A stretch of DNA of 64,000 nt from Monocercomonoides exilis (GCA_001643675.2 LSRY02000011.1:248001-312000), one strand, 5' to 3'. Counted from the first letter of the stretch, positions 12,226 to 26,400 are shown. Made by a program: numbers and translations. The notes: generated from the letters alone by a model not told the origin.

Positions 12226-15200
12226 TTATTGCTTACGAGAATTAAAAGAAGGTAAAGCAAAAGATGCAAAACTTGAAAGAGAAGGAGGAGGTGGAGGAGG
12301 AGGAAGAGGAAGAGAGGAAACAGAGCGAGAGACGGTTGCCTCAGACAAATTGCAATTTGGATTAGGAATAGAAGAAGAAGAATGAAGATGATTTTGAATA
12401 CCAGATGATTGAAATGCCAGATGTTCAGTTTCAAACAAAGGAGGATTTTGTGAAGTGGAAGACGAGGAATCAAAAGAACGAATGGAAGAATTTGGTAAAG
12501 GAGTTACGTGAAAGCGTTGTTGCGCCAGTTCTACTGATAAGTCAGCTAAAAGATGCTGTTGAGGTAATTTTGATTGAATTGAAGAAATGTTTGAATCAAC
12601 AAAATTTGACAAACTTTCGTTTTGAAATCGAAGTGATGCTGAAGAAGAAGGCAAAGAATTGCGAAATGGTTGATAATTTGTTGAACTGATCTGATTAGAC
12701 AAGGCAACATTTGAAGTTGCGGAAGAAGGAGAAAGAAGACTTTGAAGAGGCAAATAAAATTCTTTTTGAAATGAAAAAGATTGTGAAAACGGTAAAGTTA
12801 TATCTCTCGAAATTGTACGTTCAGAAGATGAAGAAGCCGAAAAAGAAGGATTGAAAGAATTTGAAGATGAACCAAAGACTGGTTGGTCGAAGCTGCGATA
12901 TTCGCCTAATTGTTGATTTGGCTGAATATGCACTTGGCGTTCTTGTGGCAGAAGTGTTTGAGTTTGAGATTGTTGCGAAGAAACCAAGTCAGATGAAGAA
13001 GGATTGAATGAATGATAAGACAGCTTGTTGAATGAAGGCAACAATTGCTGAGAATACAGCTGAGAGCTGTCCGGTTGAGAAGAAGGGAGAGAAGAAGGTA
13101 TTGAAGAAAATGACAAATCAGATGAAGAATGAGAAAGAGCAGGCGGAGAAGGCGAAAAAGTGGGAGAAGGATAAGACGGAGAAGAGGAGTGATCAGTTAT
13201 ATTTTGAGGAAATGAATTGAAAGTGTCACGCTGACTGTAGCTATTGAATGAGTTGCTATTCGATCTGTATTGCTGTGAATCAAAGTTTCTTTGAGAAGGA
13301 GAAGGATAATCAAGTGGAAGCGAAGGAGATGATGAAGGAGAAAATGAAGATGAAGGCAAAGGAGAAGGAGAAAACGACTGAAGAGGAAGTGGAACTTGAG
13401 GTGCATAAGAAGGAGAGTGTGACTGAGTTGATGATTGACGAGGCATTGGAAATGAAGGCGGAAAAGAAGAAATATTTGAAGGCTGGTCTGGTATCATGTT
13501 AACCGGATTAATTTGTGGATTCTCAAATTGTGGAGGAATACTGAAATTCTGAGTCGAATTCAAAGGCAACGGAATATTATAAACAGATTTCTGACTAATG
13601 AGAGGAGTGATGAATGAAGAAGTAGGAGGGAATGAAGAAGACGGAGAAATGTTTTGTGCGGAAGAATAATTCTGATTGTAATACTGAGATCGATATGTTG
13701 ATGAATTTGACATTGGCCCATAGCGATTGATATATCGCCCTCTTCCTCGAAAAGTTTGCTGTCTGTAAGGTCTTCTGAAATACCTTGGATTTGGAGTATT
13801 CCGAATATACGAGTAAGAAGAAGAAGAAGAAGAAGGAAGAGGAGGAAAATTCAATGGATAAGAAGAATTTGAAGGAAGTGATGATTGATAATACTGTCTT
13901 TGTCCATTGAAGTTGCTTCGTCCATAATAACCACCAGGCAACTGAGGAGGTTTGCCAGGAAAAGGCAGGAAGGATTTGGCTGTTGGATACGGTGACACAA
14001 CAGAAGAGCATTGATTGAGGACTGGCCGATGGTTCTCAGAGATCAGCTTGCACCACGACTTCAGAAAGAGGCGGAGCGAATGATTTGAGGCTGATGAAAG
14101 AAAAGTGTCTGACTGAAAAGATGAAGAAGACGAAGAAAATAATGACAAAGAAGAAGGTGCAGTAGACGAACTATCCTTTGGTTTAGGGATGTCTAATGAA
14201 GGAGATTGTAATGGAGATGGCGGGGATGAAATATCATTTGAAGAAGAAGAAGAAGAAGAATCATTTGCCTTTGGTTCTGATTCTGGCTTTTTTGATTTTT
14301 CTTCACTTTCATTTTCTTCCACTTCTTTTTTCTCTTTTCCATCTTTCACCGAAGCTGGTTCGGAGGCTGAATCTTTTTCGTCTAACACATTCTTAGATAT
14401 TAACGAAGATGTTGATGCGGCTGAAAATGAGGAAAAGAAAGGAAAAGGAAACACATCTGCTATTTTTTTTGGTAAGGATTGTGCCTTTGTAGATTCAGCA
14501 GTCGAATTACCAGAAGAAACTGAATATGAACTAATTGTTGATGTTGTTTCATTTGCCTTCCCATCACTTGAAGCATCAGAATGAGAGCTCATAGAATTAG
14601 TCATCAAATCAGAGTCATCTTTCTTCTCTTCATCCATCTTTTTTGTTTCAATCTCATTGTCTGCACCATCAACCTTTTCAATCTCTTCTTCTTTCTCATT
14701 CTCTTCTTCCTTCTCTGTTTTCTCATTCTCCTCTTCTTTTGCCATCATCCTCTCTGACAGCATCTTCTTCACATCCTCAAACCACTCCTTGTGTATCAAC
14801 GCAAAGTCCACCAGTGCATACATCGCAGGCTCAGCCACAATCTCCTCTTGTTTCTGTGACAATTCCCGCAAAAGTGAGTGAATAGGCCCAAAATACGGAT
14901 TTTTCTTGTGCAGATAGAACGACAGCTTGCCATATGTCAGAATGACACTCACTTTGACAAGCGCTGCAATTCGTCTGTCTGCAATGAGGAACGCGAAAAT
15001 CGAAGTCAGCTGCTCCCACCAGCGGTCAGGGTTGGAGCGGAGGAGAAGCGAAAGTGCCTGTGCTGCGCCATATTGGACGAGGAATGTCTCTTCGTCTTTC
15101 CACTGCTGTGTCTGGTGCTCGGTCAAAGACGGTGAAAAGAGAGAGGCTGAAATAGAAGCTTCAGAGCTGTCTGGAAGAAGGTCGATGTCAAAGCCGAGGC

Positions 15201-17791
15201 GTCGGCAGGAGGAGTAGTACATCGAAGGAGACGTGGAGAAAAATAATGAAGAGTTGGTAGAACCTGACGAAGAACCTGTTAAAGGATCAGGATGTTGAGA
15301 CAAACGTGAAGAAGAGTTTGATGAAAGAGAAAGAGCAGAGTCTTCTTCCAGCATCTGCTTTAGCTTCTTTCGTATTTCTGCTTCCAAAGGCGAATGCGAA
15401 TGCTGACGAGGAGAAGTTAGCAGACGAGAATTCGATGGTTCTATTGAATCAGAATGTCCCTCTGGTTGAAGATTATCTTTTGACTTTGTCTGAAATTGCC
15501 TTTGAACATTGTTATTTTTTAATTGAATGTCTTCTTCTTCTGTTTCACTGTGCTTCCGCTTTGTCGCTTTTGAAGAATCTTCTTCAACAGATTCTGAAGT
15601 CGAAGAAGGTGACAACACAACCTGCTGATCATATTGAGGCAGATTTTCTTGTGTTTTGTCTGAGCATAATTCAACTTTGCTTCCATCACTTTCATTTGTC
15701 AAATCAATATCTTTGGATTCATTTTGTGTTTCAGTACACTTATTAGCATCACAACCTGCATTGTTTTTGTTTGTTTGATCTTCAACATTGTAAACATGAT
15801 TTTTGAATGCGATTGTTTTCATAGTTTCGTTCAATTCGCCTTTTTCTGAAGAAGATTCGTTGATATGGAGATTGTCCCTATCACTTGCATCTGCCAAATT
15901 CAATTGTCGATTTTCTTCAATTCCACTTTTTGTGCTTACATTTTCATCCTTTTCAATTTCCTCCATAATCTCACCTTCTTCTCCAATGACATCCATTGCA
16001 ATCTCTTCGTCTATATTAACAACAACACCTTCAACATCAACGGCATCTTCAGCTTCATCATCATCATCATCTTCTTCTTCAAGTTCACCCTCTTCTCCTT
16101 CCTCTTCTTCCTCTTCATCTTTCGGAGCTGGTGCGAACAAATCATCCACCTGAGACGCATCTATTGTTGTTGCGCTGTGTGAGAAATGCAATGAAATAGG
16201 AGCACAATCTGCTGCTGAACAACTCGTAGATGAGTCCATCTTCGTTTCTTGTGCATCATTTTTCACTTCTGTCAAATTTTCTTTGGAAGCATTTTCTTCT
16301 TTTTCACCGGAAGGCTCGTCAACTGCTTCTTTTGCTTCAGAACGCACAGCACATGGTTGCTTTATTTGCGATGAAGAAGACAAAGCAGAAGATGCTAATT
16401 GATCACTTTTCTCTGAGGTATTTCCAATTGTCTGTGCCATTTTTTGCTTGAATTGAGGAAATAAGTCTAATTTTGTTGTCCGAGATTTAACTTTGGTTTG
16501 TTCTGGTTGTGAAAAAGAAACGGATGCATCACGTTCATTTTCTAATATTTTTTCATCCAAAGAAGAATCTTTTGTGGAGTTTTGTTCAATGTTATTATCA
16601 GACTCAATTTCGCTCTCTTTCAATTCTCCAGATGGTATCGACTGCTCGTTGCTATTTACAGGCCCAATAGAAGTGTCAGAATTTCCTTCTTTTTCACAAA
16701 TTTCACTTGCACCGTTATTTTTCTGTTTCCCATTTACATGATTACGTTTCATCTTCTCTTTTTCTCTTCTCTCTTTCATTCTTCTTTTCCTGCTAACCCA
16801 CGAAAACCCGCACATTCTCTTCCTCTCTTTCCTCCTCTCTTCATACCTCCTATAAAGTCCTATGCCACCATCAAACAACATGTGCAATGACATCACATAA
16901 CACAGCTGCTCCACCTTCCCATCGCCAACAACATCTCCCACAGGACAAGCGGCATGCCCAAGTGCCTTCACTCCTGCCCACCGTATTTTCCCATCTTCAT
17001 CACGACAAGCCTCAATCCATCGAGGTAGCCAGCGCTGCCGCAGCGCAGCATTTGATTGCGCCATTCTTCCTGTGCCAATCAGCAGGCCCCATAGATTGCT
17101 GTTGTATGTCCGAGGATTCTGCAAACGAATTACAAACAAAAGGCACAAATAGAGATAAAAATATTTAAACATTATTCAATATAGATAATAATACTCGATA
17201 AAATCTCTCGAAAATGGGTTCAATATCGCACTGAAGCGAAGGATACATTCTTCCTAAATTATTCATAATTCACATTCAGAATAAAAAAAATCACAAAAAA
17301 TAGTTACCAATTCTACTTAAAGCACAAAAGCACGCTTTACGCACATATTGACTCGTTTCATGCTCTCGATCACACATCTTTCAACAAACATTGAAATTTA
17401 AAAATAAACTTATTTAATCCTTTTAAGACCACAAAAAAGATAACACACAAAAGTTAACAATTTTAATGACGGAGAAATAAGCGATTTATTAGAATATGTG
17501 AGAATAGCTAAACTTCTAACAGCATATCGCCTTGGATGTGAACGATATTTTTCGTGATTTTGAATCACTTCTAATAAATATTTTATAACACATTCAGTTG
17601 AAATAGAACTTGAACAACCGGCAAGACATGTTATCCCTTGAACAGCTTGCCGAATAACACTGATCGTAATTTAAACAAAATGAAAAACTATTAACAATTC
17701 TTTCTTTTGCTAACCGATAATCTAAAGGAGGATTTTCAATAATATTACAACAAAACGAAAATGCATCTATTCTTTTCTTTTCTAAATCCAT
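12226..17791 (-). CDS. HEAT-repeat protein with very long Ser/Glu/Pro-rich tail
   Basis: 1,769 residues from five exons: 17791-17715, 17659-17449, 17377-17308, 17253-17195 and 17118-12226 (TAA). The first four exons and the start of the fifth encode helical HEAT/ARM-like repeats, for example RYAVRSLAILTYSNKSLI, YVRKACFCALSRIGRMY and IRWAGVKALGHAACP. After about 500 residues of acidic and Ser-rich sequence a second helical block appears (LVQYGAAQALSLLLRSNP through EPAMYALVDFALIHKEWF). The remainder is low complexity: Glu/Asp runs, poly-Ser, then a long Ser/Pro/Gln/Asn/Phe/Tyr-rich region with an Arg/Gly/Tyr patch (RQQTFRGRGRYINRYG) and a C-terminal run of eight prolines. The two helical blocks suggest a scaffold of the large HEAT type, but I cannot assign a family. 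The Pro/Gln/Ser tail looks intrinsically disordered and phase-separation-prone (inference). Confidence 0.75.
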
Positions 17792-17890
17792 TAATTTTAA
17801 AATATATATTCAGTTTAACTTAAAATCACTTGATAAAGATAAACACTCTCATTCACTTAGGGGGCATGATCACTTTGATAATTTTATTTC
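17792..17890. promoter_or_regulatory. 99 bp bidirectional promoter region
   Basis: The starts of the HEAT-repeat gene (17791, -) and the ODR4-like gene (17891, +) are divergent and 99 bp apart, so one AT-rich spacer must serve both. Confidence 0.55.
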
Positions 17891-20477
17891 ATGTCACGCA
17901 CTTTATCATTGAGTAATAATGCTGCAGATATAGCAAAATTATCATGGAAAAATGATGGATTTTTGTATTTTGGAGCTATAATTGGACGAAATGAAACAGC
18001 TACAAAGCATACAGGATTAGGATTTCTTCCATTTAATCAAGGTTTGAAACGATTAATAATATATATTTAATTTCACATTCAAATCAATTGAAACAGATTA
18101 TTTATCACTTGCAGTTTTTGAAGAAATATTTGCACATGGAATTGAAAATGCAATAAAAAATATTGAACCTTCTATTCCAATTGGCCTAACCATTCAAGGA
18201 ATTTATTGCTTCATATCTGACAAACAAAAACTCGAGCAACATAAAGGAAATAAAGCATTTCAGGGAAATATCGCTCAAATGCTTATTTCTGCAATAACCA
18301 CATTTCATAAATTAAGGAAATCCGCTCCACAATCAGATGGTTTCTTTATCTGGGCAGGTTCAACGTTTGAAAGGTTTGTAAATTATTCAGTATCATCGAT
18401 TTATAGAGATATATTGCTTTTTAATGTTTTTTTCAGTTATTCAGGGATTCATGTCAAAATTGACACGGTGTGTGAATGTTTTTGAAAATTTTGAATAATA
18501 ACGAAAATTAAAGGCAAAAGCAACCCCAATCACAATTCAACAAATTCCTGCTGGTTCTCAATATGTACCAATAATTACTGTATTTCCTTTAACGGTTCCA
18601 TTTAACGGAAAAAATCCAACAGCAGGAAATATTTGCGAAGCTCTTGAGGTTGCAATTGATCAAGAACTGCCTCAAACGTTGTTGTTCCCCTTAGCACCAA
18701 CACCACAATCATCCAGCAGTAAAATAAATAACGACAGTCCGATTTCTTCACTTACAGTTTGATAGTACTTAAAAAAAATAAATTTTCTATATTCATGAAA
18801 CATGGAATATGATAATTATTTACAGACATCTCAGCAACCAGAGAGAGATGGAAAGAATTTAAGTCAACCATTACGCTTTCAATGCTTTGTTCCCCCAAGT
18901 TTGTAAATATGAACAATGAATACATATTATTGCTTCTTTCAACTGAAAAGTGAAATTATTTGTTTTCTTTATATTTAATTAACTGAATTTAAATTCAATT
19001 TCATTGCAATTATTATTCAATGGAAAACCTATCATTCTTATTATCTGTATTCCATATGTGTTATGCATCATTCCATGATTGCTTATATTGTTTCTAGTGT
19101 CTTATAACTCCGCAAAAAATTCGTCACAAGCAAAAGTTGCCACTTTCAGTATATTTGCTTCCACTATTTTAAACGGCAAACAACCAATTTCAGAAGCTAA
19201 AAAGGTATTGCTCTTTCTTAATTTTAATCAAAATTGAAATTTTTATTCTTGCTCTGAACTCAAATAAATGGACTTGTGATTAAATTGCTTTTCTTTTTTC
19301 ATTTTTTACCCCGATGTATTGTTTTCAAATTCTACATTTACGATTTGAACAATGCATAGCTTCTTATTGACAATCTTGCTCACTCAATGGAACATCGTCT
19401 CAGTTTAATAACAGCATCACATTCGGGTTTGCTTATCTATGATTGATATTAGATGTAATTTTTTCTTTCATGAATTAACACTGAAATATCGATAATTCCA
19501 AAATTATTTATTTATTACTGATTTTTGTATATACCACATATTCAAACACATTATACTTAACATTTGCAGATGTGATGCCTAATGATTACTTGCTCGTCCC
19601 AACCAACATTTTTGAATCAAAATCTGTTAATTTCTTTCCACCTTTAACTGTTTCAATATTTCCTTCTCAGCACAATATTTCAGTTTGCCATATAAAAATC
19701 TCAAAAAACAAATGATTTTTATATCCTTTTTTTATCAATTATTATTTACCATCTTTTTTTTCCTTAAATAAATATGTTCGTTCATTGCCTATTTTCATTG
19801 CTTTGCAGGAAGCTTTGTCTCGATACACAGGTGAGTTTGGTGAGATGAAAGTTCATGCCTCTTCTTCAGGACCCACAATAGTAACGTCAGATCAACTCAA
19901 GCTGATTTCTTTTGAATCTGTCCCAGCTTTTTCTTCTGGAAAAATTGAATGCAACGAAAAAGCAGTCGAAAAAAAAGGAGAGAAAAAAGTGAATTCAAAA
20001 CCTGTGACTATGTTGAACAAGTACGCAATGCCCCAACAAAACGAGGAAGACGATGAAGATGAAGACGAGGATGAAGATGAAGATGACGACGACGAAGAAG
20101 AAGAAGAGGAGGAAGAGAAGGAAGAAAAAGAAAAAAAGAAAGAAGATGAAGATGAAGATGAAGAGGGAGAAGATGATGATGATGAAAACGACGAAGATGA
20201 AGCAACATCCAAAAATAAGAATGAGGAATTAGAAGCATCAACAGTGAAGCAGCGACGTTCTGGAAAACAAAGCGAACCATCAAAAGGAGACACACAATCC
20301 TCAATAGCAAAAGAAAAGCCGAAAAAAAGTAAAATCGGAATAAGTTTGGATTTTTTATTGTTGAATTTTTTTGAATATCAATTTCCATCTATTTATTTCA
20401 TGATAGTTATTGGATCGATTTGCGCTGCCATCTGCGTATTTGGAGTTTCGTTTTATTTCATACAAAAACAAAATTGA
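17891..20477 (+). CDS. ODR4: ODR4-family ER membrane protein
   Basis: 549 residues from ten exons: 17891-18041, 18115-18373, 18437-18467, 18514-18756, 18826-18898, 19098-19204, 19360-19426, 19570-19682, 19809-20343 and 20407-20477 (TGA). All phases agree. The N-terminus (YFGAIIGRNETATKHTGLGF) and the helix STILNGKQPISEAKKLLID followed by DVMPNDYLLVP match the layout of ODR4 proteins. The last exon gives a tail anchor (KIGIIIGSICAAICVFGVSF) like human ODR4. In animals ODR4 is an ER tail-anchored partner of the UFM1 protease UFSP2 and aids export of some receptors. A Glu/Asp-rich insertion of about 75 residues precedes the anchor. Reading through 20344-20406 would also be open, but it would replace the compact anchor, and the GTTTGG donor with phase closure supports the intron. 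Confidence 0.72.
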
Positions 20478-20617
20478 AAAAAAAATTTTTTTTTTAATTG
20501 TTAGCAAAAATTTTACAATATGCTACATTAACCTTTGTATATATTGCTATATTCTATTAATTAAAATACATGTAAAGAATAAATAGCAGTTTTTTTCTCC
20601 CAATTTTTTTATTTGTG

Positions 20618-22793
20618 ATGTCCCAACCGATTCTTGGATTGAAAAGGGTGGAATTACCAGGGGATGCATCTGCTCCAAAGAACTTTTCAAGGGACTTTAA
20701 AGCATTTAAAGATTTTGAAGTACTGCCCTCAGTGAAACAAAAACGCAAAGAGATGGATGGTATGATTTTGGTATTACACAAATTTAACCATTAATGAATT
20801 GATATATCAGAGTACATGAGTCGTAAACCCATTGGATCAAGTGTGCTTTCATCATAATTTAAATTTTATATTTTATTTGTTGTCTTTTTGCAAAATATTT
20901 ATTTGAAATTATTTATTTTTTTAATTACGACATTGCAGAATCCGGTTGGGATTTTACAACAACAGTTAGATCATCTGCATACGATAAAGCACGTTCTAGA
21001 GAATTGTCTCGGGTATTTATTATTTTTATAAGTTCAAAATTAATCGAAAATTGATTTTTGGAAAAATTTTCTTTTTATCAAAGCATCAACCTCTTGAAAG
21101 AGACATAGAAATTAATTTGCATTCGCCACAGCCATTGAAAAGAAACCCCCTTGTCTTTGATCCAAAGCCCAGCAAATTTGCAGTTCCTGGATCATATTCA
21201 TCACTTGGACTTAGGGAAGATGACGAAGAGGTATACAATGTGATTAAGAGAAAATTTTCAATAACATCTAATCTATATTAATTTGTTTTGAAACATTTAT
21301 AGAAAGAAGAAATATTCACTCGTTCATTGCGTCCTGTTTCCACAATGACAGGATTTCACACTTTGCGTTCATTTCGAAGCCAAAGCACAAACCCAACAGT
21401 AAGAGAAAGATCATTTGGGAAACAATTCAACCAAGACTCTATCACATCACGATCGCAAAACGATGCAATTATCCCGAGCCGAATGCCTCTTCCAACATTG
21501 GCAGCACAAGTTGCATCATCTGGCGATGTTTCTCTTTCCAAAGTGCCTTTCGTTGCCAGATTCAAAACTCACTGCACAGCCTCAGACGATCCGGTGCCTG
21601 ATGTAGAGTGGAGCACATCGACTATGATAGACATGGAGGAGAGGAGAAGAATGGAAAAGGCGCTGAAAGAGAAAAGGATACGCTCAATGGAGAAAACGAA
21701 GAAGTATTTTGAAGGAGAGCGAGAAAGGATCGAAAAAGAAAGGGAAGAATGGAAGCAGCGCCAGGAAAGAATGAGAGGGCAAACAAATCGAACAGGTGCT
21801 CTGCGAATGGGATATTCGACACGAGGAGCAAGAGACATGAATTCTGGGAGCATTTCAGCGATGTCTGCATTCCCGCCTTCATCCACGAGGCGCAATGACA
21901 AATGGGGAGAAGAAGGATGGAATGACACAGGAACTGGGAAGCAGACAGGAGAATTTTACTTTTCTGGGCACGAAGGATGGGGAGAGAACGATGGCAGAAA
22001 CGAAGCGCTTTTAGGAACGCCGCAAACAATTCAAAGGAAGCGCAGGCCGACGCTGATGGAGAGAGAGAAGCAGTTTATGGAAGAGCAGAGGAAGATGATG
22101 GAAAAGAAGAAAGGGAAGTCTGGGATTTCGCCAGCTTCATTGTCAACGACAGGGAATGATCTTCTTCCGATGTCGGTGACAAGCAGAGGAGGAAGCACGA
22201 CGACAAGAAGAGAGCAGCAGAGGGAGATGGAGCAGCTGAAAGAGGAGCTGAAGCAGAGAGAGAAAGAATGGGAAGAGGAGATGAAGAAGAAGGATGTGGG
22301 GCTGATGGAGATGGAAGCAGAACGCAAAGCCATTTGGAAGGAGATGAGGGAAAGGGAGAGAAGGAGAAGAAGGAGAGAGGAGAAAGAACTGGCATATATG
22401 GAGGCATCTGGCATGATTGATGCTTCATTTGCCTCAACAAAGACTCGGCCGTGTGTTAAAGTCGAAAGATTTCACCCAGGAACTTACGTATGTCGAAGAT
22501 GCAATAGTTTTTATTTTCTTGTGAATTCACAAACATTATTTCAAAAATTTTGATACTTCAAACATGATTAAATATTTGTTTTTTTAATGTAATGAAACAT
22601 TTTAATCCTTTTTTCTCTTATTTTTTTTATCCATTTTCCTCTCCAAAATCACTCTCTATTTTTTCTATTTCAGGGTCCACTACCACTTCAGGAAGAGAAG
22701 GGATGGAGCTGCTGCATGGCCTCTTCGCCAGATGCGCCTGGCTGTGAGAAGGTTGTGAAGAGGAGCGACAAGTGGAGTCTGGAAGGAGTTTAA
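20618..22793 (+). CDS. Coiled-coil protein with CHORD-like C-terminal motif
   Basis: 555 residues from five exons: 20618-20759, 20939-21012, 21084-21230, 21303-22487 and 22674-22793 (TAA). The N-terminal ~250 residues are not low complexity and contain FKAFKDFEVLPSVKQKRKEM, HQPLERDIEINLHSPQP and a distinctive DPVPDVEWSTSTMI. Charged coiled coil follows (MEERRRMEKALKEKRIRSME, and later EQLKEELKQREKEWEEEM). The C-terminus, joined across the last intron, reads RFHPGTY-GPLPLQEEKGWSCC and then APGC; the His, two Cys and final Cys are spaced like the second half of a CHORD zinc module. I do not recognise a full-length family. A cytoskeletal or flagellar role is only a guess. Confidence 0.7.
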
Positions 22794-23430
22794 GGGATTT
22801 CTTCTGCTCTCACATCAAATATGTACTGTTTCTATCAATGATTGCTCTTATCCTTCATTTTTTTTATTGTTGTTTTTGACTTGTTTCTCTGTGCTTTTTA
22901 TTAGTTTCTGAAAAGTTGATGCTTTTTCTATCAACTTTGAATGTTACAACATTTTTAGCTCGTCTTTATAATCCTTTCATTTGTTTGAAAAGCTTGAAAT
23001 TCATTTCTTCACCATATTTTAGTTGATATAATATTTATGTTCACGGCATCTCACTTCACATTTCTTGTTCATCTCATTTCTGTCATCTTATTGTTATCTA
23101 ATCCTGATAAATCATCTTTTCAACAATTCTACATACATTTAAAAAGTTCAATAGAACTCAGCGATACGTACCATTATTCATATGATAAGTCTTTACATTA
23201 GAAAAATTTTTATACAACAAAAAAATCAGAGCGAATTAATGTTAATTAAAGAGAAAAAAATGAAACAAGTTAATTATTAAAAAACAACAAAAATAGCAAA
23301 TAAGAAAGAAATCTCTTATTGTCAAGTGCACTTTATTGTTCTTTGAACAATTTATCCTTTGCAAAATAGAAAAAAGAAGTATTTCAGAAAAATTTCGATT
23401 TCCAGTTGATACCCATTATTATGTCATCAA
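22794..23430. other. Intergenic, 637 bp
   Basis: AT-rich spacer between two genes on the same strand. It should contain the 3' UTR of the upstream gene and the promoter of the next. No other feature seen. Confidence 0.6.
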
Positions 23431-26400
23431 ATGAACAGGAAAAAAATATCCAGAAAAAGAAAGAATGAAGAAAGAATCAAATCTGCTCTCGATGAAGCAA
23501 ATATAGAATTACTTCAAGAGTTGTATGAAGCTACTGTTGCAGAGTTACATGAAGCTCAGCAAGAGAACCGAAACTTACGAAAAAAACAAGCATTTCTTGA
23601 ATCTTTAAACAAAAATGACGATGAAAGACAAAACAACGGTATTAATATGTTTATTTATTTATAACTTTCGAAAAATTGTTAATATTATTTTCCTATTTTT
23701 TGAAAAATAAATTATTTAAATATTTCATTTTTCAATCATTTTTCATTTTCAGAAAAAGAACCTTATAAAAATGAAACTTCTAGCACGAATAAATCAAAAG
23801 AAGTGGACGATGATGAAAAATGTTTTAAAAGCTTTTTACAAATGAAAGATAAAAATGAACATGAAATGGAAAACGAAAGGAAAGAAAAGGAAAAGAATAT
23901 TTTTTCGGAAGAAAATCATGAAGATCTGAATAAAATAAAGCGTGAACTCGAACGTTGCTTCGAAAGCATTCAAACTGATAACGAAAACATTGAAGAAACT
24001 TCAATGGAACAGGAAGACTTAAAACAGCGTTTATTGCTTCAGATTCAACTTTTAAAAGAAGCAGAAGAGCGCCTTTATGCGCAAGAAGTTGAGCTTGCAA
24101 AGAGACAGAGAAACGTTGAAATGGAACGGATGCAACTCATTCAAGACAATAAGAATATTCAAATTTCTTTGCGAGAGCCGAACGAAGAAAAAATACTCGC
24201 AGAGAAATCAAGTCAGGAACTGAAAGGATCAAATGCTGAATATATTATAAACAATGAGAAATTGATGGAATGCGATCAAATGAGAGAAGAAGAAATTCGG
24301 ATCATAAAAGAGCAAAACAAAAATCTAATGGAAAATTATTTTAAACTTTCAGAGCAGAATAATGAGCTTCAAGCACAAAACATCAACTTGCAACAAGAAA
24401 ATAAAGAATTGACAGAAACTATCTTCAGACTAAGAACGGATTTCGAAAATGCGAATAAAGAAAATGAAGAATTGAAGGAAGAGGCAATCGAATCCGAAGC
24501 AATGATTATGGAAGAGAATGCAATGAAGTGGCAACTTCACGAAGAGGAGCTCAACAAACAAATAGCAAAAGAGGAAGAAACAGTTGAACTGTTGAAGAAA
24601 GAGAAAGAAGAACTTGCACAAACAGTCGACGAGCTGAAAAGCAGCTTCGCTTCCAGAATGAATGAGGAACGAGAGCAGCTGAAAGAGCAATTCAACCAGC
24701 AGCTGCGAAGTATTTACATTGAGAAAGAAGGAGAGATCAGACGGAAGTATCAGTCGACCATTCTGAAGCTGATGGAAGGCGAGAGGCAGAGCAAAGAGCA
24801 GCTGACGTCTGTTCTGCTGCTGTCTTCGTCTTCGATGAACAAGATGAACAACGACGTGAACACCATCTTCAATTCTATCTTGTGCGGACTGAACGAAGTG
24901 TTGCATTCTGTCTGCGAAGGAGAAGAGGAAGAGGAAGAGAAAGAGGAAGTTGAAGAAAAAGACAATGAAGAGAAAGACATTGGTGAAGGAAACAAGATTG
25001 CTGAAAGAAGAACACATTTAACCTCAAACAGTGACAAGCAACAAAACAGACAAAATGAATCGTTTGCGATGCTTCGAAGTTGGAACAACGGAGACTTTGA
25101 GGCGCTTGATAGCAGCTTTGCCCACACGTCGCAGTCGCCTTTGTCCACACGGAGCATTCTGTCTGCTGATTCACTGCGTCTCTCAGACGACTGGACAACA
25201 CACAGACACAATGCACAAAGTGCTTCTTCATCTGCATCAGCTTCTGCTTCTGCTTCAGCATCTGCTTCAGATTCATTGAACTCCACAGTGAGATCGCTTA
25301 CTGGAAAGAAAAACGGCGAAAACGGTGCTTTGACAGATTTCGAGTCGACAATCTCGTCACTCACTTCGATGCTGCCAACATTTGAGGACTTTTCCAGAAT
25401 TCGCCAGGGCGAAAAATCAGAGAAAGCGACTGATAATTCACTCATAACAAACAATGAAGAGAATTATTTGAATGGAAATACTGAAAACAATAACCAAAAT
25501 CAGATGCAAGATTCCTTTAATGCCAAACAGGAAGAAGATGTTTTAGCTTCTTCAATGACTTCTTCTGGCTTTAATACCGACAATTACTCAAATACGATGG
25601 ACATTCCAGAAACAGAAGAAGAAAAAAGTGAAGAATTGCAATCGGATTCCAAAGAAGATGCAATCAGTAAGGTTGACTCTCCCATCCAAGAATATGCGCC
25701 ACAAGAGTATTCTGAGCAGCGCATTGAACCAAACACAAAGGAAGTGCTGCGTCTAATTTCTGATGCTCTAAATGAGCTTCGAAGAGCCAGCGACAATCTT
25801 TCTGCAAACAAGGAATTGAACGACCTTTCCAACAGGCAGCAGGACATTCTGAGCGAACTCACACCAACATGTGCCATCTTTGCTGATTTCAATGAAATAT
25901 CCGATCTCTCTAAACCAACTTACGCTTCTACTTCTTCATCTTCCGCTTCTTCTTCTGCATCATCGTCTTCTTCACTTTCACCAGCCACCACACACCTTCA
26001 TTCAGATCAAATGCCTTCCATTTCACAATCACTTGCATCCTCCGAAGACAACACAACTCGTTCTGCTTTGTCTGTCTTTTCTTTCATTCGCACCACTTCA
26101 CAGTTCAACACGCCACAATCACAATCACATTTACATTCACATTCACATCTCCTTCCTTCACAAGCGCCTTCTTATTCACTTCGCCAGTCGCTTTCTGAGG
26201 TTGTCACGTCATTCAATCAGATTGCCCGTAGACTGAGAGAACGAGAAGAGTGCATCCACATGGCACACGAAGAGGCCGCAGGCAGAGAAAGAGCAGCATT
26301 TGAGGCGCATTCAAATGACAGGGAAGCAGAAGGCCAACAAAGAGAAGAGCAGAAAGAGAGAGATTTGATGAACAACGAAGAAGCAATCACTCGTTTGTGC

